From Chryseobacterium taklimakanense (lineage in GTDB: Bacteria; Bacteroidota; Bacteroidia; Flavobacteriales; Weeksellaceae), in contig NZ_LT906465.1 in NCBI RefSeq assembly GCF_900187185.1, positions 1,922,001 to 1,986,000 of the forward strand: 64,000 nt of DNA, given 5' to 3'. The position numbers and the translations under genes were made by a program. The notes under the pieces were generated by a model. The model ran no database searches and was not told where the DNA came from. It saw nothing but the letters and a program-made list of their open reading frames with translations. Of this stretch, positions 39,106-48,601 are shown one piece after another (within the stretch, counting starts at the first letter, position 1; each line of letters begins with the position of its first letter).

Positions 39106-39582
39106 CTATTTTCCGAGGTAAGCGTTGTACATCCAAATTTCTTTTTCCTGTTCGGTGATGTAGTCGCTCATTTGCGAGTTGGTGCCTTCGTCCCCGGCTT
39201 CTTCAGTGATATCTAAAAGTTCTCTTTGAAGGCTGATAATGGTTTTGAAAGAATCAAGAATGTTTTCTACGAATTTGGTTCCGTCTGACACTTCTTTGCT
39301 TTCTTTAATGGTTGAAAGTTTCAGATAATCAGAATAGTTATGGTTGGGTGTTGCGCCTAAGGTGAGAATTCTTTCGGCGATTTCATCAATTTTCAGGACC
39401 AGATTGTTGTACAGTTCTTCAAATTTTGGATGAAGGGTAAAGAACTGGTCGCCTTTGATATTCCAGTGAGCACCGCGGGTGTTTTGGTAAAATATGGAAT
39501 AGTTGGCTATAAGTACGTTAAGTTTTTCTGCGATTTTTTGACAGTCTTTTTCATTTAGTCCGATAATGTTAGAATTGTTCAT
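39106..39582 (-). CDS. dps: Dps family ferroxidase / DNA-protection protein
   Basis: 158 aa. The ferroxidase ligands are visible: His in NTRGAHWNIKG and the DE residues of NLVLKIDEIAERI. The C-terminal TEEAGDEGTNSQMSDYITEQEKEIWMYNAYL is typical. Dps dodecamers oxidise and store iron and shield DNA under oxidative or starvation stress. It is transcribed from its own -7 box (39602-39609) and closed by a hairpin. Confidence 0.95.
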   Translation of the reverse strand: MNNSNIIGLNEKDCQKIAEKLNVLIANYSIFYQNTRGAHWNIKGDQFFTLHPKFEELYNNLVLKIDEIAERILTLGATPNHNYSDYLKLSTIKESKEVSDGTKFVENILDSFKTIISLQRELLDITEEAGDEGTNSQMSDYITEQEKEIWMYNAYLGK

Positions 39583-39601
39583 AATAGTATTTTATTTGGT
39601 G

Positions 39602-39609
39602 CAAATGTA
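39602..39609 (-). promoter_or_regulatory. Putative -7 element (TACATTTG) for dps
   Basis: Minus-strand TANNTTTG match 20 bp before the dps ATG. Confidence 0.5.
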
Positions 39610-39732
39610 ATCATGCTTATCTATTGCGAAGAACAAATACAATCGATAAAATCAATATTTCATTTTGGTGGTTTATCATAACCAGTGCTTGATGCTATCA
39701 ATTTGAATTAAAAAATATTTAAGGTGTTGATA

Positions 39733-39762
39733 TTGTGGAATAAAAAAAAATCCTTACTTTTG
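39733..39762 (+). promoter_or_regulatory. Promoter of the str operon
   Basis: TTG (39733-39735), 19-nt spacer, TACTTTTG (39755-39762): a full Bacteroidota primary-sigma promoter 24 bp before rpsL. Confidence 0.8.
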
Positions 39763-39785
39763 CAGCCTAAAATAAAAAGCATTAT

Positions 39786-40190
39786 ATGCCTACTATTCAA
39801 CAATTAGTTAGAAAAGGAAGAGCCACACTTGCCAAGAAGAGCAAATCGGCTGCCCTTGAAAGCTGTCCACAAAGACGAGGTGTATGTACGAGAGTATATA
39901 CTACTACACCGAAGAAACCTAACTCTGCACTAAGAAAAGTGGCTAGGGTAAGACTTTCTAACGGTAAAGAAGTCAACGCTTATATCCCGGGCGAAGGACA
40001 CAATCTTCAGGAGCACTCGATAGTATTGGTACGTGGCGGAAGGGTGAAAGACCTACCGGGAGTACGTTATCACATTGTAAGAGGTGCCTTAGACACTGCA
40101 GGTGTGAATGGAAGAACTCAGAGAAGATCCAAGTATGGAGCTAAGAGACCAAAACCAGGACAAGCTGCACCAACAGGTAAGAAAAAGTAA
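39786..40190 (+). CDS. rpsL: 30S ribosomal protein S12
   Basis: 134 aa, first gene of the str operon. Contains [20 protein letters not shown] and [17 protein letters not shown], the decoding-site loops where streptomycin-resistance changes occur. Both key lysines (PKKPNSA, RVKDLPG) are the wild-type residues. The basic C-terminal tail is normal. Confidence 0.98.
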   Translation: MPTIQQLVRKGRATLAKKSKSAALESCPQRRGVCTRVYTTTPKKPNSALRKVARVRLSNGKEVNAYIPGEGHNLQEHSIVLVRGGRVKDLPGVRYHIVRGALDTAGVNGRTQRRSKYGAKRPKPGQAAPTGKKK

Positions 40191-40215
40191 TCATTAATTA
40201 TTAAGAAACGAAACA

Positions 40216-40692
40216 ATGAGAAAAACGAAAGCGAAAAAAAGACCGTTGTTACCGGATCCGAAATTTAATGATCAACTGGTAACGAGATTCGTAAATAACC
40301 TGATGCTTGACGGTAAGAAGTCAATCGCATTCAAGATTTTCTACGATGCACTTGATGTCGTAGAAAACAAAAAAGGTGATAACGAAAAATCATCACTTGA
40401 AATCTGGAAAGATGCCCTAACCAACGTTATGCCGCACGTAGAAGTACGTTCGAGAAGAGTAGGTGGTGCTAACTTCCAAATCCCAATGCCGATCAGGGCC
40501 GACAGAAAAATCTCTATGGCAATGAAATGGTTAATCAAATATGCGAAAGCCAGAAACGACAAATCTATGGCGCTTAAATTAGCTGCTGAGATTATCGCCG
40601 CTTCAAAAGAAGAAGGTGCTGCTTTCAAGAAAAAATCTGATACTCACAAAATGGCGGAAGCTAACAAGGCTTTCTCACACTTCAAATTCTAA
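40216..40692 (+). CDS. rpsG: 30S ribosomal protein S7
   Basis: 158 aa, starting [18 protein letters not shown] with the S7 blocks [43 protein letters not shown] and the C-terminal [25 protein letters not shown]. It nucleates folding of the 16S 3' domain. Lies 25 bp after rpsL and 6 bp before fusA. Confidence 0.98.
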   Translation: MRKTKAKKRPLLPDPKFNDQLVTRFVNNLMLDGKKSIAFKIFYDALDVVENKKGDNEKSSLEIWKDALTNVMPHVEVRSRRVGGANFQIPMPIRADRKISMAMKWLIKYAKARNDKSMALKLAAEIIAASKEEGAAFKKKSDTHKMAEANKAFSHFKF

Positions 40693-40698
40693 TCTGAA

Positions 40699-42816
40699 AT
40701 GGCAAGAGACCTTAAACTTACAAGAAATATCGGTATTGCTGCACACATTGATGCGGGAAAAACCACTACTACAGAACGTATCCTTTTTTACTCCGGTAAA
40801 AACCACAAAATCGGTGAAACCCACGAAGGTGGCGCTACAACCGACTGGATGGAGCAGGAGGCAGAAAGAGGAATTACCATTACTTCTGCTGCGGTAACTG
40901 TAGACTGGAAATTCCCAACCGAACAGGGCAAGCCGCTTCCAGATGCTAAAAACTACCATTTCAATATCATCGATACACCGGGACACGTGGACTTTACCGT
41001 AGAGGTAAACCGTTCGCTCCGTGTACTGGACGGACTGGTATTCCTTTTCTCCGCGGTAGACGGTGTAGAACCACAGTCTGAAACCAACTGGAGACTTGCA
41101 GACAATTACAAAGTTCCGCGTATGGGCTTCGTAAACAAAATGGACCGTCAGGGTGCTGACTTCCTGAATGTTTGTAAGCAGGTAAAAGAAATGTTGGGTT
41201 CTAATGCAGTTCCAATCGTTCTTCCAATCGGTGACGAAGCAGATTTCAAAGGTGTGGTAGATTTGGTGAAAAACCGTGCGATGGTTTGGCACGAGGAAAA
41301 CCACGGTTCTACCTTCGACATCGTAGATATCCCGGCAGAAATGGCGGACGAAGTAAAACAATTCAGAGGTCAGCTGATTGAAGAAATTGCAGCGTACGAC
41401 GAAAATCTTCTTGAAAAGTATATGGAGGACGAAAACTCTATCACAGAAGAAGAAATTCACACTGCTTTGAGAGCCGCTACTTTGGACATGAGCATCATCC
41501 CGATGACTTGCGGATCTTCATTCAAAAATAAAGGTGTACAGTTTATGCTGGATGCGGTTTGCCGTTACCTTCCTTCTCCAATGGATAAAGAAGCGATCGA
41601 TGGTACCAATCCAAAAACTGATGAGCCAGTTTCAAGAAAACCATCTGTGGACGAGCCTTTTGCAGCTCTGGCATTCAAAATTGCAACAGACCCGTTCGTT
41701 GGACGTTTGGCATTCTTCAGAGCATACTCAGGAAGACTGGATGCAGGTTCTTATGTTTTGAACACAAGATCAAACAGCAGAGAAAGAATCTCGCGTATCT
41801 TCCAGATGCACGCCAACAAGCAGGAACCAATTGAATATATCGAAGCAGGTGACATCGGTGCAGCTGTAGGTTTTAAAGATATCAAAACAGGAGATACCCT
41901 TTGCGACGAGAAAAGCCCAATCGTTCTGGAGTCTATGGTATTCCCGGATCCGGTAATCGGTATCGCAGTAGAGCCTAAAACTAAGGCAGACCAGGATAAA
42001 ATGGGTAACGCTTTGGCAAAACTGGCTGAAGAGGATCCAACTTTCCAGGTGAAAACTGACGAAGCTTCAGGACAAACGATCATCTCCGGTATGGGTGAGC
42101 TTCACCTCGACATTATTGTGGACCGTATGAGGAGAGAGTTCAAGGTTGAAGTAAACCAGGGACAGCCTCAGGTAGAATACAAAGAAGCTCTTACGACGGT
42201 TGCAAACCACAGAGAGGTTTACAAAAAGCAATCCGGTGGTCGTGGTAAGTTTGCAGATATCGTTTTCGAAATCGGTCCTGCAGATGAAGGAAAACAGGGT
42301 CTTGAATTCATCAACGAGATTAAAGGTGGTAACATTCCGAAAGAATTTATCCCTTCCGTAGAAAAAGGTTTCAAAGAATCTATGAAAAACGGTCCTTTGG
42401 CTGGTTTCGAAGTAGATTCCATGAAAGTTACCCTTAAAGACGGATCTTTCCACGCGGTGGACTCTGACCAGCTGTCTTTCGAACTTGCTGCCAAAATGGG
42501 CTTCAAGGAATCCGGTAAAAAAGCAAAAGCAGTGATCATGGAACCAATCATGAAGCTGGAAGTCGTAACTCCGGAAGAATACATGGGTGATATCGTAGGC
42601 GACCTTAACAGAAGAAGAGGAACCGTAAACGGTATGGACGACAGAAACAACGCTAAAGTAATCAAAGCTTTCGTTCCGCTTTCTGAAATGTTTGGTTATG
42701 TAACTTCGCTTAGAACACTTTCTTCAGGTAGAGCAACTTCTTCGATGGAATTCGAAAAATATGAAGCAGCTCCACAGAACATCGCTGAAGATGTAATTGC
42801 TAAGGCTAAAGGGTAA
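40699..42816 (+). CDS. fusA: Translation elongation factor G
   Basis: 705 aa. GTPase motifs: G1 [14 protein letters not shown]2 [11 protein letters not shown]3 [13 protein letters not shown]4 [10 protein letters not shown]. Domains II to V follow, with the domain IV tip region and the C-terminal [25 protein letters not shown]. It drives translocation of tRNA and mRNA. Standard length; a single copy is seen here. rpsJ follows after 17 bp. Confidence 0.98.
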   Translation: MARDLKLTRNIGIAAHIDAGKTTTTERILFYSGKNHKIGETHEGGATTDWMEQEAERGITITSAAVTVDWKFPTEQGKPLPDAKNYHFNIIDTPGHVDFTVEVNRSLRVLDGLVFLFSAVDGVEPQSETNWRLADNYKVPRMGFVNKMDRQGADFLNVCKQVKEMLGSNAVPIVLPIGDEADFKGVVDLVKNRAMVWHEENHGSTFDIVDIPAEMADEVKQFRGQLIEEIAAYDENLLEKYMEDENSITEEEIHTALRAATLDMSIIPMTCGSSFKNKGVQFMLDAVCRYLPSPMDKEAIDGTNPKTDEPVSRKPSVDEPFAALAFKIATDPFVGRLAFFRAYSGRLDAGSYVLNTRSNSRERISRIFQMHANKQEPIEYIEAGDIGAAVGFKDIKTGDTLCDEKSPIVLESMVFPDPVIGIAVEPKTKADQDKMGNALAKLAEEDPTFQVKTDEASGQTIISGMGELHLDIIVDRMRREFKVEVNQGQPQVEYKEALTTVANHREVYKKQSGGRGKFADIVFEIGPADEGKQGLEFINEIKGGNIPKEFIPSVEKGFKESMKNGPLAGFEVDSMKVTLKDGSFHAVDSDQLSFELAAKMGFKESGKKAKAVIMEPIMKLEVVTPEEYMGDIVGDLNRRRGTVNGMDDRNNAKVIKAFVPLSEMFGYVTSLRTLSSGRATSSMEFEKYEAAPQNIAEDVIAKAKG

Positions 42817-42833
42817 TTTTTAAAATTTTTGAA

Positions 42834-43139
42834 ATGTCACAAAGAATCAGAATAAAACTAAAATCTTACGATTACAATTTGGTAGATAAATCTGCTGAGA
42901 AAATCGTAAAGACGGTAAAGTCAACCGGAGCGGTAGTAAACGGTCCAATACCTTTGCCTACGAACAAAAGAATCTTCACAGTTCTTCGTTCACCGCACGT
43001 AAACAAGAAGGCAAGAGAGCAGTTCCAACTTTCTGCACACAAGAGATTGATGGATATCTACTCTTCTTCTTCTAAAACTGTAGATGCTCTGATGAAGCTT
43101 GAGCTTCCTTCAGGAGTAGACGTAGAAATTAAAGTGTGA
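42834..43139 (+). CDS. rpsJ: 30S ribosomal protein S10
   Basis: 101 aa: [60 protein letters not shown]. Normally the first gene of the S10 cluster, followed at once by rplC. Here a terminator and 6.6 kb of other genes intervene. Confidence 0.98.
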   Translation: MSQRIRIKLKSYDYNLVDKSAEKIVKTVKSTGAVVNGPIPLPTNKRIFTVLRSPHVNKKAREQFQLSAHKRLMDIYSSSSKTVDALMKLELPSGVDVEIKV

Positions 43140-43149
43140 TGATGAAGTG

Positions 43150-43177
43150 GGAGGACGGAAGACGGAAGTCGGAAGTT
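43150..43177 (+). repeat. Degenerate 7-bp repeat after rpsJ
   Basis: Four heptamers in a row: GGAGGAC, GGAAGAC, GGAAGTC, GGAAGTT. Same period as the repeats in other ribosomal-operon spacers, but only one arm is seen here. Confidence 0.7.
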
Positions 43178-43205
43178 TTTCTGCGGAAACAAAATACTTT
43201 GCTAT

Positions 43206-43242
43206 GATAACAAATCCGTTCTCGAAAGAGAGCGGATTTTTT
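43206..43242 (+). terminator. Terminator of the str operon
   Basis: Eleven-bp stem AATCCGTTCTC/GAGAGCGGATT (one G-U pair) with a GAAA tetraloop (43213-43238), then TTTT. It makes the rplC cluster depend on its own promoter. Confidence 0.88.
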
Positions 43243-43324
43243 GTGATAATTCAAAAAATTGTAAATTATCAAACAAATGTGTGTTTATATGCTAAAATTT
43301 GATTTTTTTGATAAAAAACTTGCA

Positions 43325-43348
43325 TAGTTTTAGTTTTAGTTTTAGTTT
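43325..43348 (+). repeat. Four tandem TAGTTT hexamers upstream of the accessory genes
   Basis: TAGTTT repeated four times without error, 30 bp before the ATG at 43378 in the presumed promoter region. Perfect short tandem repeats can change copy number by slippage. Confidence 0.65.
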
Positions 43349-43377
43349 TATGCCACTAACATTAAAAACTTTTTATT

Positions 43378-43659
43378 ATGAAAAAATTATTATTGGTGGC
43401 AACATTAGGAGTTGCTGGTTTGATGAGTGCCAACCATCGTGTTGAAATTGCAAAAGTGAAAAAGCAAAATTTTGAAACAAACATCAACATGAGTGGAGGT
43501 TATTGTGAAGTGACTGTTTATCGTAGAAACGCTGACGGTTCTTCCACACTTGTTGGTATTTGGGGTGGCTATGCAGATTCTCAAGAAGCTTGTGATGCTA
43601 AAGGTAGAAGCATTATATTTCAATTGGAAATAGGAACTCCGGTTTCAGAAGTGAAATAG
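43378..43659 (+). CDS. Small secreted hypothetical protein
   Basis: 93 aa with a signal-peptide-like start (MKKLLLVATLGVAGLMSA). The mature part has two cysteines (GGYCEVTVYRR and SQEACDAKG) and predicted beta-strands. No family assigned. It begins the insert between rpsJ and rplC and is followed by two GLPGLI genes. Confidence 0.65.
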   Translation: MKKLLLVATLGVAGLMSANHRVEIAKVKKQNFETNINMSGGYCEVTVYRRNADGSSTLVGIWGGYADSQEACDAKGRSIIFQLEIGTPVSEVK

Positions 43660-43712
43660 TATAATTATCGTGATTAATATTTTTAATCACTATTTTTTTA
43701 AAGTTTTGGAAT

Positions 43713-44447
43713 ATGAAAAAAATAATAACATTATTTTTATTAATAATAATCACGTTATTCAATGGACAAACATGGAATATTTCATATGAATACAAAGTGA
43801 AAAATCTTTTGTTTAATGATGAATTTACATTTCCTGCATCCTTGATTGTAGATAATAAAGAAAAGAGTCTTTATACAGTTCAATTTGGAATTGTAAATCA
43901 AATTGATACTAAAGTTAACGCAGGAGCTTTTTCATTAATTGATAGGTCGAGTTATAAATACGTATTATTTTCAAATAAGCCTAATGCTTTTACTATTGGT
44001 GATGAAATAAATGGAAAAAAATATATATTTAAAGATAGTATTCCCGTTATGGACTATGAAATAAAAAATGAAAGTAAATTAATAAATAACATAAAACTAT
44101 ATAAAGCTGAAGTTTTATTTAGAGGAAGAAAATATGTTATTTGGCACGATCCTTATAGTAAAATTAAGGCTGCGCCATGGAAGTTTGCCAATTTTCCAGG
44201 ACTTGCATATGAAATTTATGATGAGGATAACCTTTTTCGGTGGACATTACAAAAAATAGAAAAAAGTGAATCTGAAATTAGAAATCCAGTCGAAGCTCTT
44301 GAGGTTAATAATAATTTTCTATCATATGTGGAATATCCAAAATTAAAGTATCCATCAATTTATATTCAGGATGAGGTGAAAAATAATTCTATTAACAAAT
44401 CCCAAAACCGGGATGGATTAGAAAAATTATTTGAATGGGAAAAATGA
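43713..44447 (+). CDS. GLPGLI family protein, first of two
   Basis: 244 aa. Signal peptide (IITLFLLIIITLFNGQ). The family motif appears as APWKFANFPGLAYEIYDED (about residues 147-165), a variant of GPWKFxGLPGLILEI. GLPGLI proteins are secreted Bacteroidota proteins, often in paralogous tandem sets, of unknown function; some lie beside peptidase or transport genes. The stop overlaps the next start as ATGA. Confidence 0.82.
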   Translation: MKKIITLFLLIIITLFNGQTWNISYEYKVKNLLFNDEFTFPASLIVDNKEKSLYTVQFGIVNQIDTKVNAGAFSLIDRSSYKYVLFSNKPNAFTIGDEINGKKYIFKDSIPVMDYEIKNESKLINNIKLYKAEVLFRGRKYVIWHDPYSKIKAAPWKFANFPGLAYEIYDEDNLFRWTLQKIEKSESEIRNPVEALEVNNNFLSYVEYPKLKYPSIYIQDEVKNNSINKSQNRDGLEKLFEWEK

Positions 44448-45223
44448 ATTTTTTAATATCTTTAATCGTTTGTTTTTATTCTCTACATATTTATTCTCAA
44501 CAATATGAAGCTGTATATGAAATCGTTTATAAGCCAAGACTAAATGATTCATTAAAATTGAAGGATAACTATGTTTTGAGATTTGATACACAAAAAAAAA
44601 GCTCTTTTTTCACCTCCTTAAACGAAGAAAATTCTTTAAATTTTAGTATTTATAAAAATTTTGAAAAGGAGAGTTTTATTAAATACGAATCTATTGTAGA
44701 TGATTTATACAGTATTAATTATATATTTGACAACAGTAAATGGCAGTTGTTAGAAGATAATAAAAGAATTGAAGATTTCAATTGTAAAAAAGCAAAAATC
44801 ATATTTGGTAACCGTATTTGGGAGGCTTGGTATACTATTGATATTCCGTTTCAAGATGGTCCGTATAAATTTTCAGGTCTACCAGGTTTAATAATAGAAA
44901 TATATTCAATAGATGAAGATTATCGTTTTTTAATGAAAGGAATTACAAAAAAGGATCAACTTGTTATAACCAAATTACCAGCCACTAATTTATCAACTAG
45001 TAAGCAGGAAAGGGATGTTAAATCAAGAATAATTTTAGATCCAGCAATTTCTTACAGAAATAAAAGATTAAAGTTAGAAAATAGGAATATTGGAGTAAAG
45101 GTTTCATATAATGGAAAAGAAATTCCTCAAAAAGAAACTGAAAAAAGAATTGTCAAGAATTTTGAAAAGTGGAGAGAGGAGCATGACAATCCAATAGAAA
45201 AAGGTGATTTATGGATTAAATAA
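44444..45223 (+). CDS. GLPGLI family protein, second of two
   Basis: 259 aa from ATG 44444, which overlaps the previous TGA; another in-frame ATG at 44435 is possible. Signal peptide (FLISLIVCFYSLHIYSQ). Contains an exact GPYKFSGLPGLIIEIYS motif at about residues 138-154 and an upstream IWEAWYTIDIPFQDG, both typical. Paralogue of the previous gene but well diverged. Confidence 0.88.
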   Translation: MNFLISLIVCFYSLHIYSQQYEAVYEIVYKPRLNDSLKLKDNYVLRFDTQKKSSFFTSLNEENSLNFSIYKNFEKESFIKYESIVDDLYSINYIFDNSKWQLLEDNKRIEDFNCKKAKIIFGNRIWEAWYTIDIPFQDGPYKFSGLPGLIIEIYSIDEDYRFLMKGITKKDQLVITKLPATNLSTSKQERDVKSRIILDPAISYRNKRLKLENRNIGVKVSYNGKEIPQKETEKRIVKNFEKWREEHDNPIEKGDLWIK

Positions 45224-45252
45224 AAACTAAGTATTTTGTTCTAATAACTCGG

Positions 45253-45287
45253 AAAACGCATACATTCATTGTATGGCGTTTTTTTAA
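45253..45287 (+). terminator. Terminator of the GLPGLI gene pair
   Basis: AAAACGC-ATACA / TGTAT-G-GCGTTTT stem with one bulged G (45253-45281) followed by T. About 30 bp after the stop. Confidence 0.7.
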
Positions 45288-45302
45288 AATTAAAAATCAA
45301 TC

Positions 45303-45782
45303 ATGTCAAGCGAAAATCAGAATTTTTTCGAAAGGTTTTCCAATTGGGCTACCACTGCGACCGGAAGCCCCGCGGCATTTATCATTGCGGTAGCGCTCAT
45401 TTTGGTTTGGGCCATTTCCGGACCTTTTTTCAATTTCTCTGAAACCTGGCAGCTGGTCATTAATACAGGAACTACCATTGTGACTTTCCTGATGGTTTTC
45501 CTGATTCAGAAGGGACAGAATAAAGATTCCAAAGCCATACAGATTAAACTGAATGAGCTGATCGCTGCCCACGAAAAAGCCAGCAACCGCATTGTAGATA
45601 TTGAAGATTTAACCGAAAAAGAACTCGACAAACTACACCGCTACTACCAAAAACTCTCGGATCTTGCCGAAGAAGATACCGATCTGCACCAATCGCATTC
45701 CATAGATGCCGCCGAAGACAACCACGAACACAAACTAAGAAACCAGCAGATTCAGCAACAGATCGACGATGAAGATAAATAA
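45303..45782 (+). CDS. Low-affinity iron permease family protein
   Basis: 159 aa. Starts with a short amphipathic segment (FFERFSNWATTATGSP), then two membrane helices (AAFIIAVALILVWAISGPFF and WQLVINTGTTIVTFLMVFLIQ), then KGQNKDSKAIQIKLNELI, the diagnostic block of this family. The C-terminal 60 residues are charged and cytosolic. Named after yeast Fet4-like transport; transport by the bacterial proteins is unproven. Shares a bidirectional terminator with the convergent 893-aa gene. Confidence 0.88.
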   Translation: MSSENQNFFERFSNWATTATGSPAAFIIAVALILVWAISGPFFNFSETWQLVINTGTTIVTFLMVFLIQKGQNKDSKAIQIKLNELIAAHEKASNRIVDIEDLTEKELDKLHRYYQKLSDLAEEDTDLHQSHSIDAAEDNHEHKLRNQQIQQQIDDEDK

Positions 45783-45811
45783 AACCCTCTCAGTCATTGA
45801 AAGGGTTTTTT
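45782..45811. terminator. Bidirectional terminator
   Basis: AAACCCT (45782-45788) pairs with AGGGTTT (45802-45808), with T-rich sequence on both sides, between convergent genes. Confidence 0.7.
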
Positions 45812-45818
45812 GTAAAAG

Positions 45819-48500
45819 CTATTTTCTCTTCATAAAATATCCAAAATACGAACAGCTTCCCATCAGGTGCCGCGCGGTTTCCGTGTCGGCATAGCCATTT
45901 TTCAATTGGGTAAAATAAGTTCTGTACTTCTGGTTTTTAGTTGCGGCTAAGTTGGCATCACGTGTTTCCTGTTTTTTCTCCCAGTCTTTGTCGTCATAAG
46001 GAATTCCCGGCTGCTGTGCCTCATACTGATAGTATTTCCCCTGCTCAGCACTCGCCATCTGGAAGAGAATTCTCGCCTTCTCTTCTTTATCAGTGGTAAG
46101 ATTCAGAGCTTTTTGATAGTAATTTATCGCCAGGTCGAAATTGTCGGGCTTCACAAAATTTTGATCCATAAAATTCTTGTAATAATATTGGTAAGGCTGT
46201 TCCGGAGCCCAGAAATTAAATTTTCCACCGTTGGAATTGTCGATATCCATCACAAACAGTTCCCTGAAATATCCCAAAACTGAAGTGTTGTACATCAGAT
46301 TACCGATCAGCTGACTGGCTTTTGCAGCCGTTGCATCGTTTCCGGTACTCATTTTTTTAAGCTGAATCAGTGCATCAGCCAATTCCAGTTTATTCATATT
46401 TGATTTAATGAACGGGAACGCGGTCAGGTTTTCTGCCTTCATGCTCACTTCTTTCGGGCTTTCAAAACTTTCCCAAACATTGTGGCCAAAAACCAAACTT
46501 GAAATATTTTTGAATCCGTTATAATTTCCTTCTTCGTAAACTAAGGGACTGATGGATTCCTTCGAGCCGTCCCAGTCGTAATATACTCGTGGGATGCCGC
46601 TGAAATTCGTGACTTTTTGATAATATTCTTTTGCTTTTTCAAAATTGGCCAGCTTCATTTCACGGTCGCCATAAATCAGATTGAAGAACGCATCTTTATT
46701 TCCTACATCATCCAGATTTTTTGCGATAAGTTGTTCAAAGGCATTTTTATTCGGCTTCCTGTAGAAATCTTCCACACTTTTCACCAGTTTTGAATCCGGG
46801 CTGTACTGCAGAAACGACAGTTTGTTGTTCATCAGGTACGACTTGGCATCTTCACCCTGCAGAAAATACCGGTTGGCCAAAACATCCTTCAGGAAATCTG
46901 AAGTTGAAGGTTTGGGATAATAAAACTGGTCTGTAACCGTGCTGTCCTTTTTGTCCTGTTCGCTAAAAAAGGAAGCGTATTTTTTATAAAGGGTATCTTC
47001 AAATTCGGGTGTGATCTTCGGTTGCGAAACAATCTCGTTCAGCATTTTCATCCGGTTGATCTGTTCAGCGTACTCAGGATTCTGAGTTTTTATCTCGTTT
47101 AATATTTTGCTGCTTTCAGAATGATTTTTATTCAGAAACTTCACATAGGCATCAGCAATCTGCCAAAATTCATCAGGTGATTTGTCCTTGGTTTTTTCAA
47201 TGAATTTTTCAAGGTCGTCGATGAAGTTCACGGTCGTTTCTTTATAGTTGACCCACGCTTGTTCTTCGGTGTAGAAAGGAATTCGGTTAGGGTTCTTCAG
47301 CAGGTCTTTGTCGCTTTGGTTATTGTTTCTTTCGCTGGCTTTGTTCTCTTTTTTCGAACCGAAAAGATTTCTGAAAAAGTTTGAAATCTTATCCCAAAAA
47401 CTTTCATTTTTAGCTTCCGGAGCTTTATTTTCTGAAGTTTGCGCTGTTGAATTTTTTTCCTGAATGGATTGATTTTGAGGCGTATCTTCATTGGGATAAT
47501 AAACCTTCAGATAACTTCTCTCCAGTTGGTTGATGGCTCTTGCCGCCATTACTTTCAGCATTTCCGAGTTAGGATCCACTTCATTCATTTTCTCCATCAT
47601 CGGCAGCGGATTGTTGAAACCGTCGTACGCCAGAAGAAAATAGGCCATGTTTTTTTCTTCGGGAGTTTTTGATAGATCCATTATATTTTTGAATGAAGCG
47701 CTGTCGGAAAGTTTCATTGAAGTAAAAGCACTTTCTCGGCGGCTTTTGCTGTTGATGAAAACTTTGAAGAAATTCCAGTTGGCTTCCTTACCCCTGTTCA
47801 GCCCGCGCTGCGCCCCAGCCAGTTGATCCAAAGCCCAGAAGTAAGGCGAGCTTTTTAAATTGAGCGGCTCCACATATTTCGAAAAGGCTTCCACAGCCTG
47901 TGGATAATTTCTGGTATAATGATTAAAACGTACGAGCTGATAACCGTACCGCAGCTTGATTTCAGGATTTTTTGCCGCATTGTAAAGCGAGGTCAGTGCG
48001 GAGACTGTTTTATTATAATCCAGCAGTGTGGCATTTTTTGGATTTTCATTTTCGCGGTAGTAAAACGAATCCGGGCTTTCCACGTAATTAATCTGCATAT
48101 AAGGTTCCAGGTATTTTGCCTCAATCAGATAATCTATAGCCTCATAATTATTTTGGTATGTGCCTAATTTAGCGAGGATCGGGTTAGAGGAGTTTCCTTT
48201 TTTATAAGCATTCAGGTCGCTCATCGGAATTTTGTAAATCAGGTTTTTAGTTTCCTGGTAATGTAATTTATTACCAAAAAATTTCTGCCAGGTTTCTATA
48301 TTCTCGTCCGGAATTTCATAATGTTCGTGCCCATAGAAGCGGTTGGAGTAGGTGAGCAGAAACGGCAGATAAGTTTTATCTTTTATAATTGATTGGGTAA
48401 ACAGGTTGAAATATTCATAATCCGGATCGTACCATCCACAGGCTTTTATATTTTGGCTGTAAAGCAAGATGACAGCGGCTGAAAACAGTATTTTTTTCAT
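45819..48500 (-). CDS. Large secreted hypothetical protein with helical-repeat character
   Basis: 893 aa. Signal peptide (ILFSAAVILLYSQNIKA) followed at once by CGWYDPDYEYFNLFTQSII, a start I associate with an uncharacterised Bacteroidota family. The rest is rich in paired helices resembling tetratricopeptide repeats (YNKTVSALTSLYNAAKNPEIKLRYGYQLVRF, FDLAINYYQKALNLTTDKEEKARILFQMA). A Lys/Asn-rich linker (about 355-400) follows residues with one amphipathic segment. It probably acts in the periplasm or at the cell surface as a protein-binding scaffold. Function unknown. Confidence 0.78.
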   Translation of the reverse strand: MKKILFSAAVILLYSQNIKACGWYDPDYEYFNLFTQSIIKDKTYLPFLLTYSNRFYGHEHYEIPDENIETWQKFFGNKLHYQETKNLIYKIPMSDLNAYKKGNSSNPILAKLGTYQNNYEAIDYLIEAKYLEPYMQINYVESPDSFYYRENENPKNATLLDYNKTVSALTSLYNAAKNPEIKLRYGYQLVRFNHYTRNYPQAVEAFSKYVEPLNLKSSPYFWALDQLAGAQRGLNRGKEANWNFFKVFINSKSRRESAFTSMKLSDSASFKNIMDLSKTPEEKNMAYFLLAYDGFNNPLPMMEKMNEVDPNSEMLKVMAARAINQLERSYLKVYYPNEDTPQNQSIQEKNSTAQTSENKAPEAKNESFWDKISNFFRNLFGSKKENKASERNNNQSDKDLLKNPNRIPFYTEEQAWVNYKETTVNFIDDLEKFIEKTKDKSPDEFWQIADAYVKFLNKNHSESSKILNEIKTQNPEYAEQINRMKMLNEIVSQPKITPEFEDTLYKKYASFFSEQDKKDSTVTDQFYYPKPSTSDFLKDVLANRYFLQGEDAKSYLMNNKLSFLQYSPDSKLVKSVEDFYRKPNKNAFEQLIAKNLDDVGNKDAFFNLIYGDREMKLANFEKAKEYYQKVTNFSGIPRVYYDWDGSKESISPLVYEEGNYNGFKNISSLVFGHNVWESFESPKEVSMKAENLTAFPFIKSNMNKLELADALIQLKKMSTGNDATAAKASQLIGNLMYNTSVLGYFRELFVMDIDNSNGGKFNFWAPEQPYQYYYKNFMDQNFVKPDNFDLAINYYQKALNLTTDKEEKARILFQMASAEQGKYYQYEAQQPGIPYDDKDWEKKQETRDANLAATKNQKYRTYFTQLKNGYADTETARHLMGSCSYFGYFMKRK

Positions 48501-48601
48501 AATTGTTATGTTTTTGTTCCTTTGTTATAAAATTTTGTATTCGGCAGCTCCGTGAAAAAAAATATTACAGGGTTCCCGAAGTTTTCCGGTTCACTGAAGC
48601 T

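Noticed and set aside
40675-41460. 261-codon minus-strand frame opposite fusA
   Set aside because: Antisense shadow of a highly biased coding sequence; no start signal, composition not protein-like.
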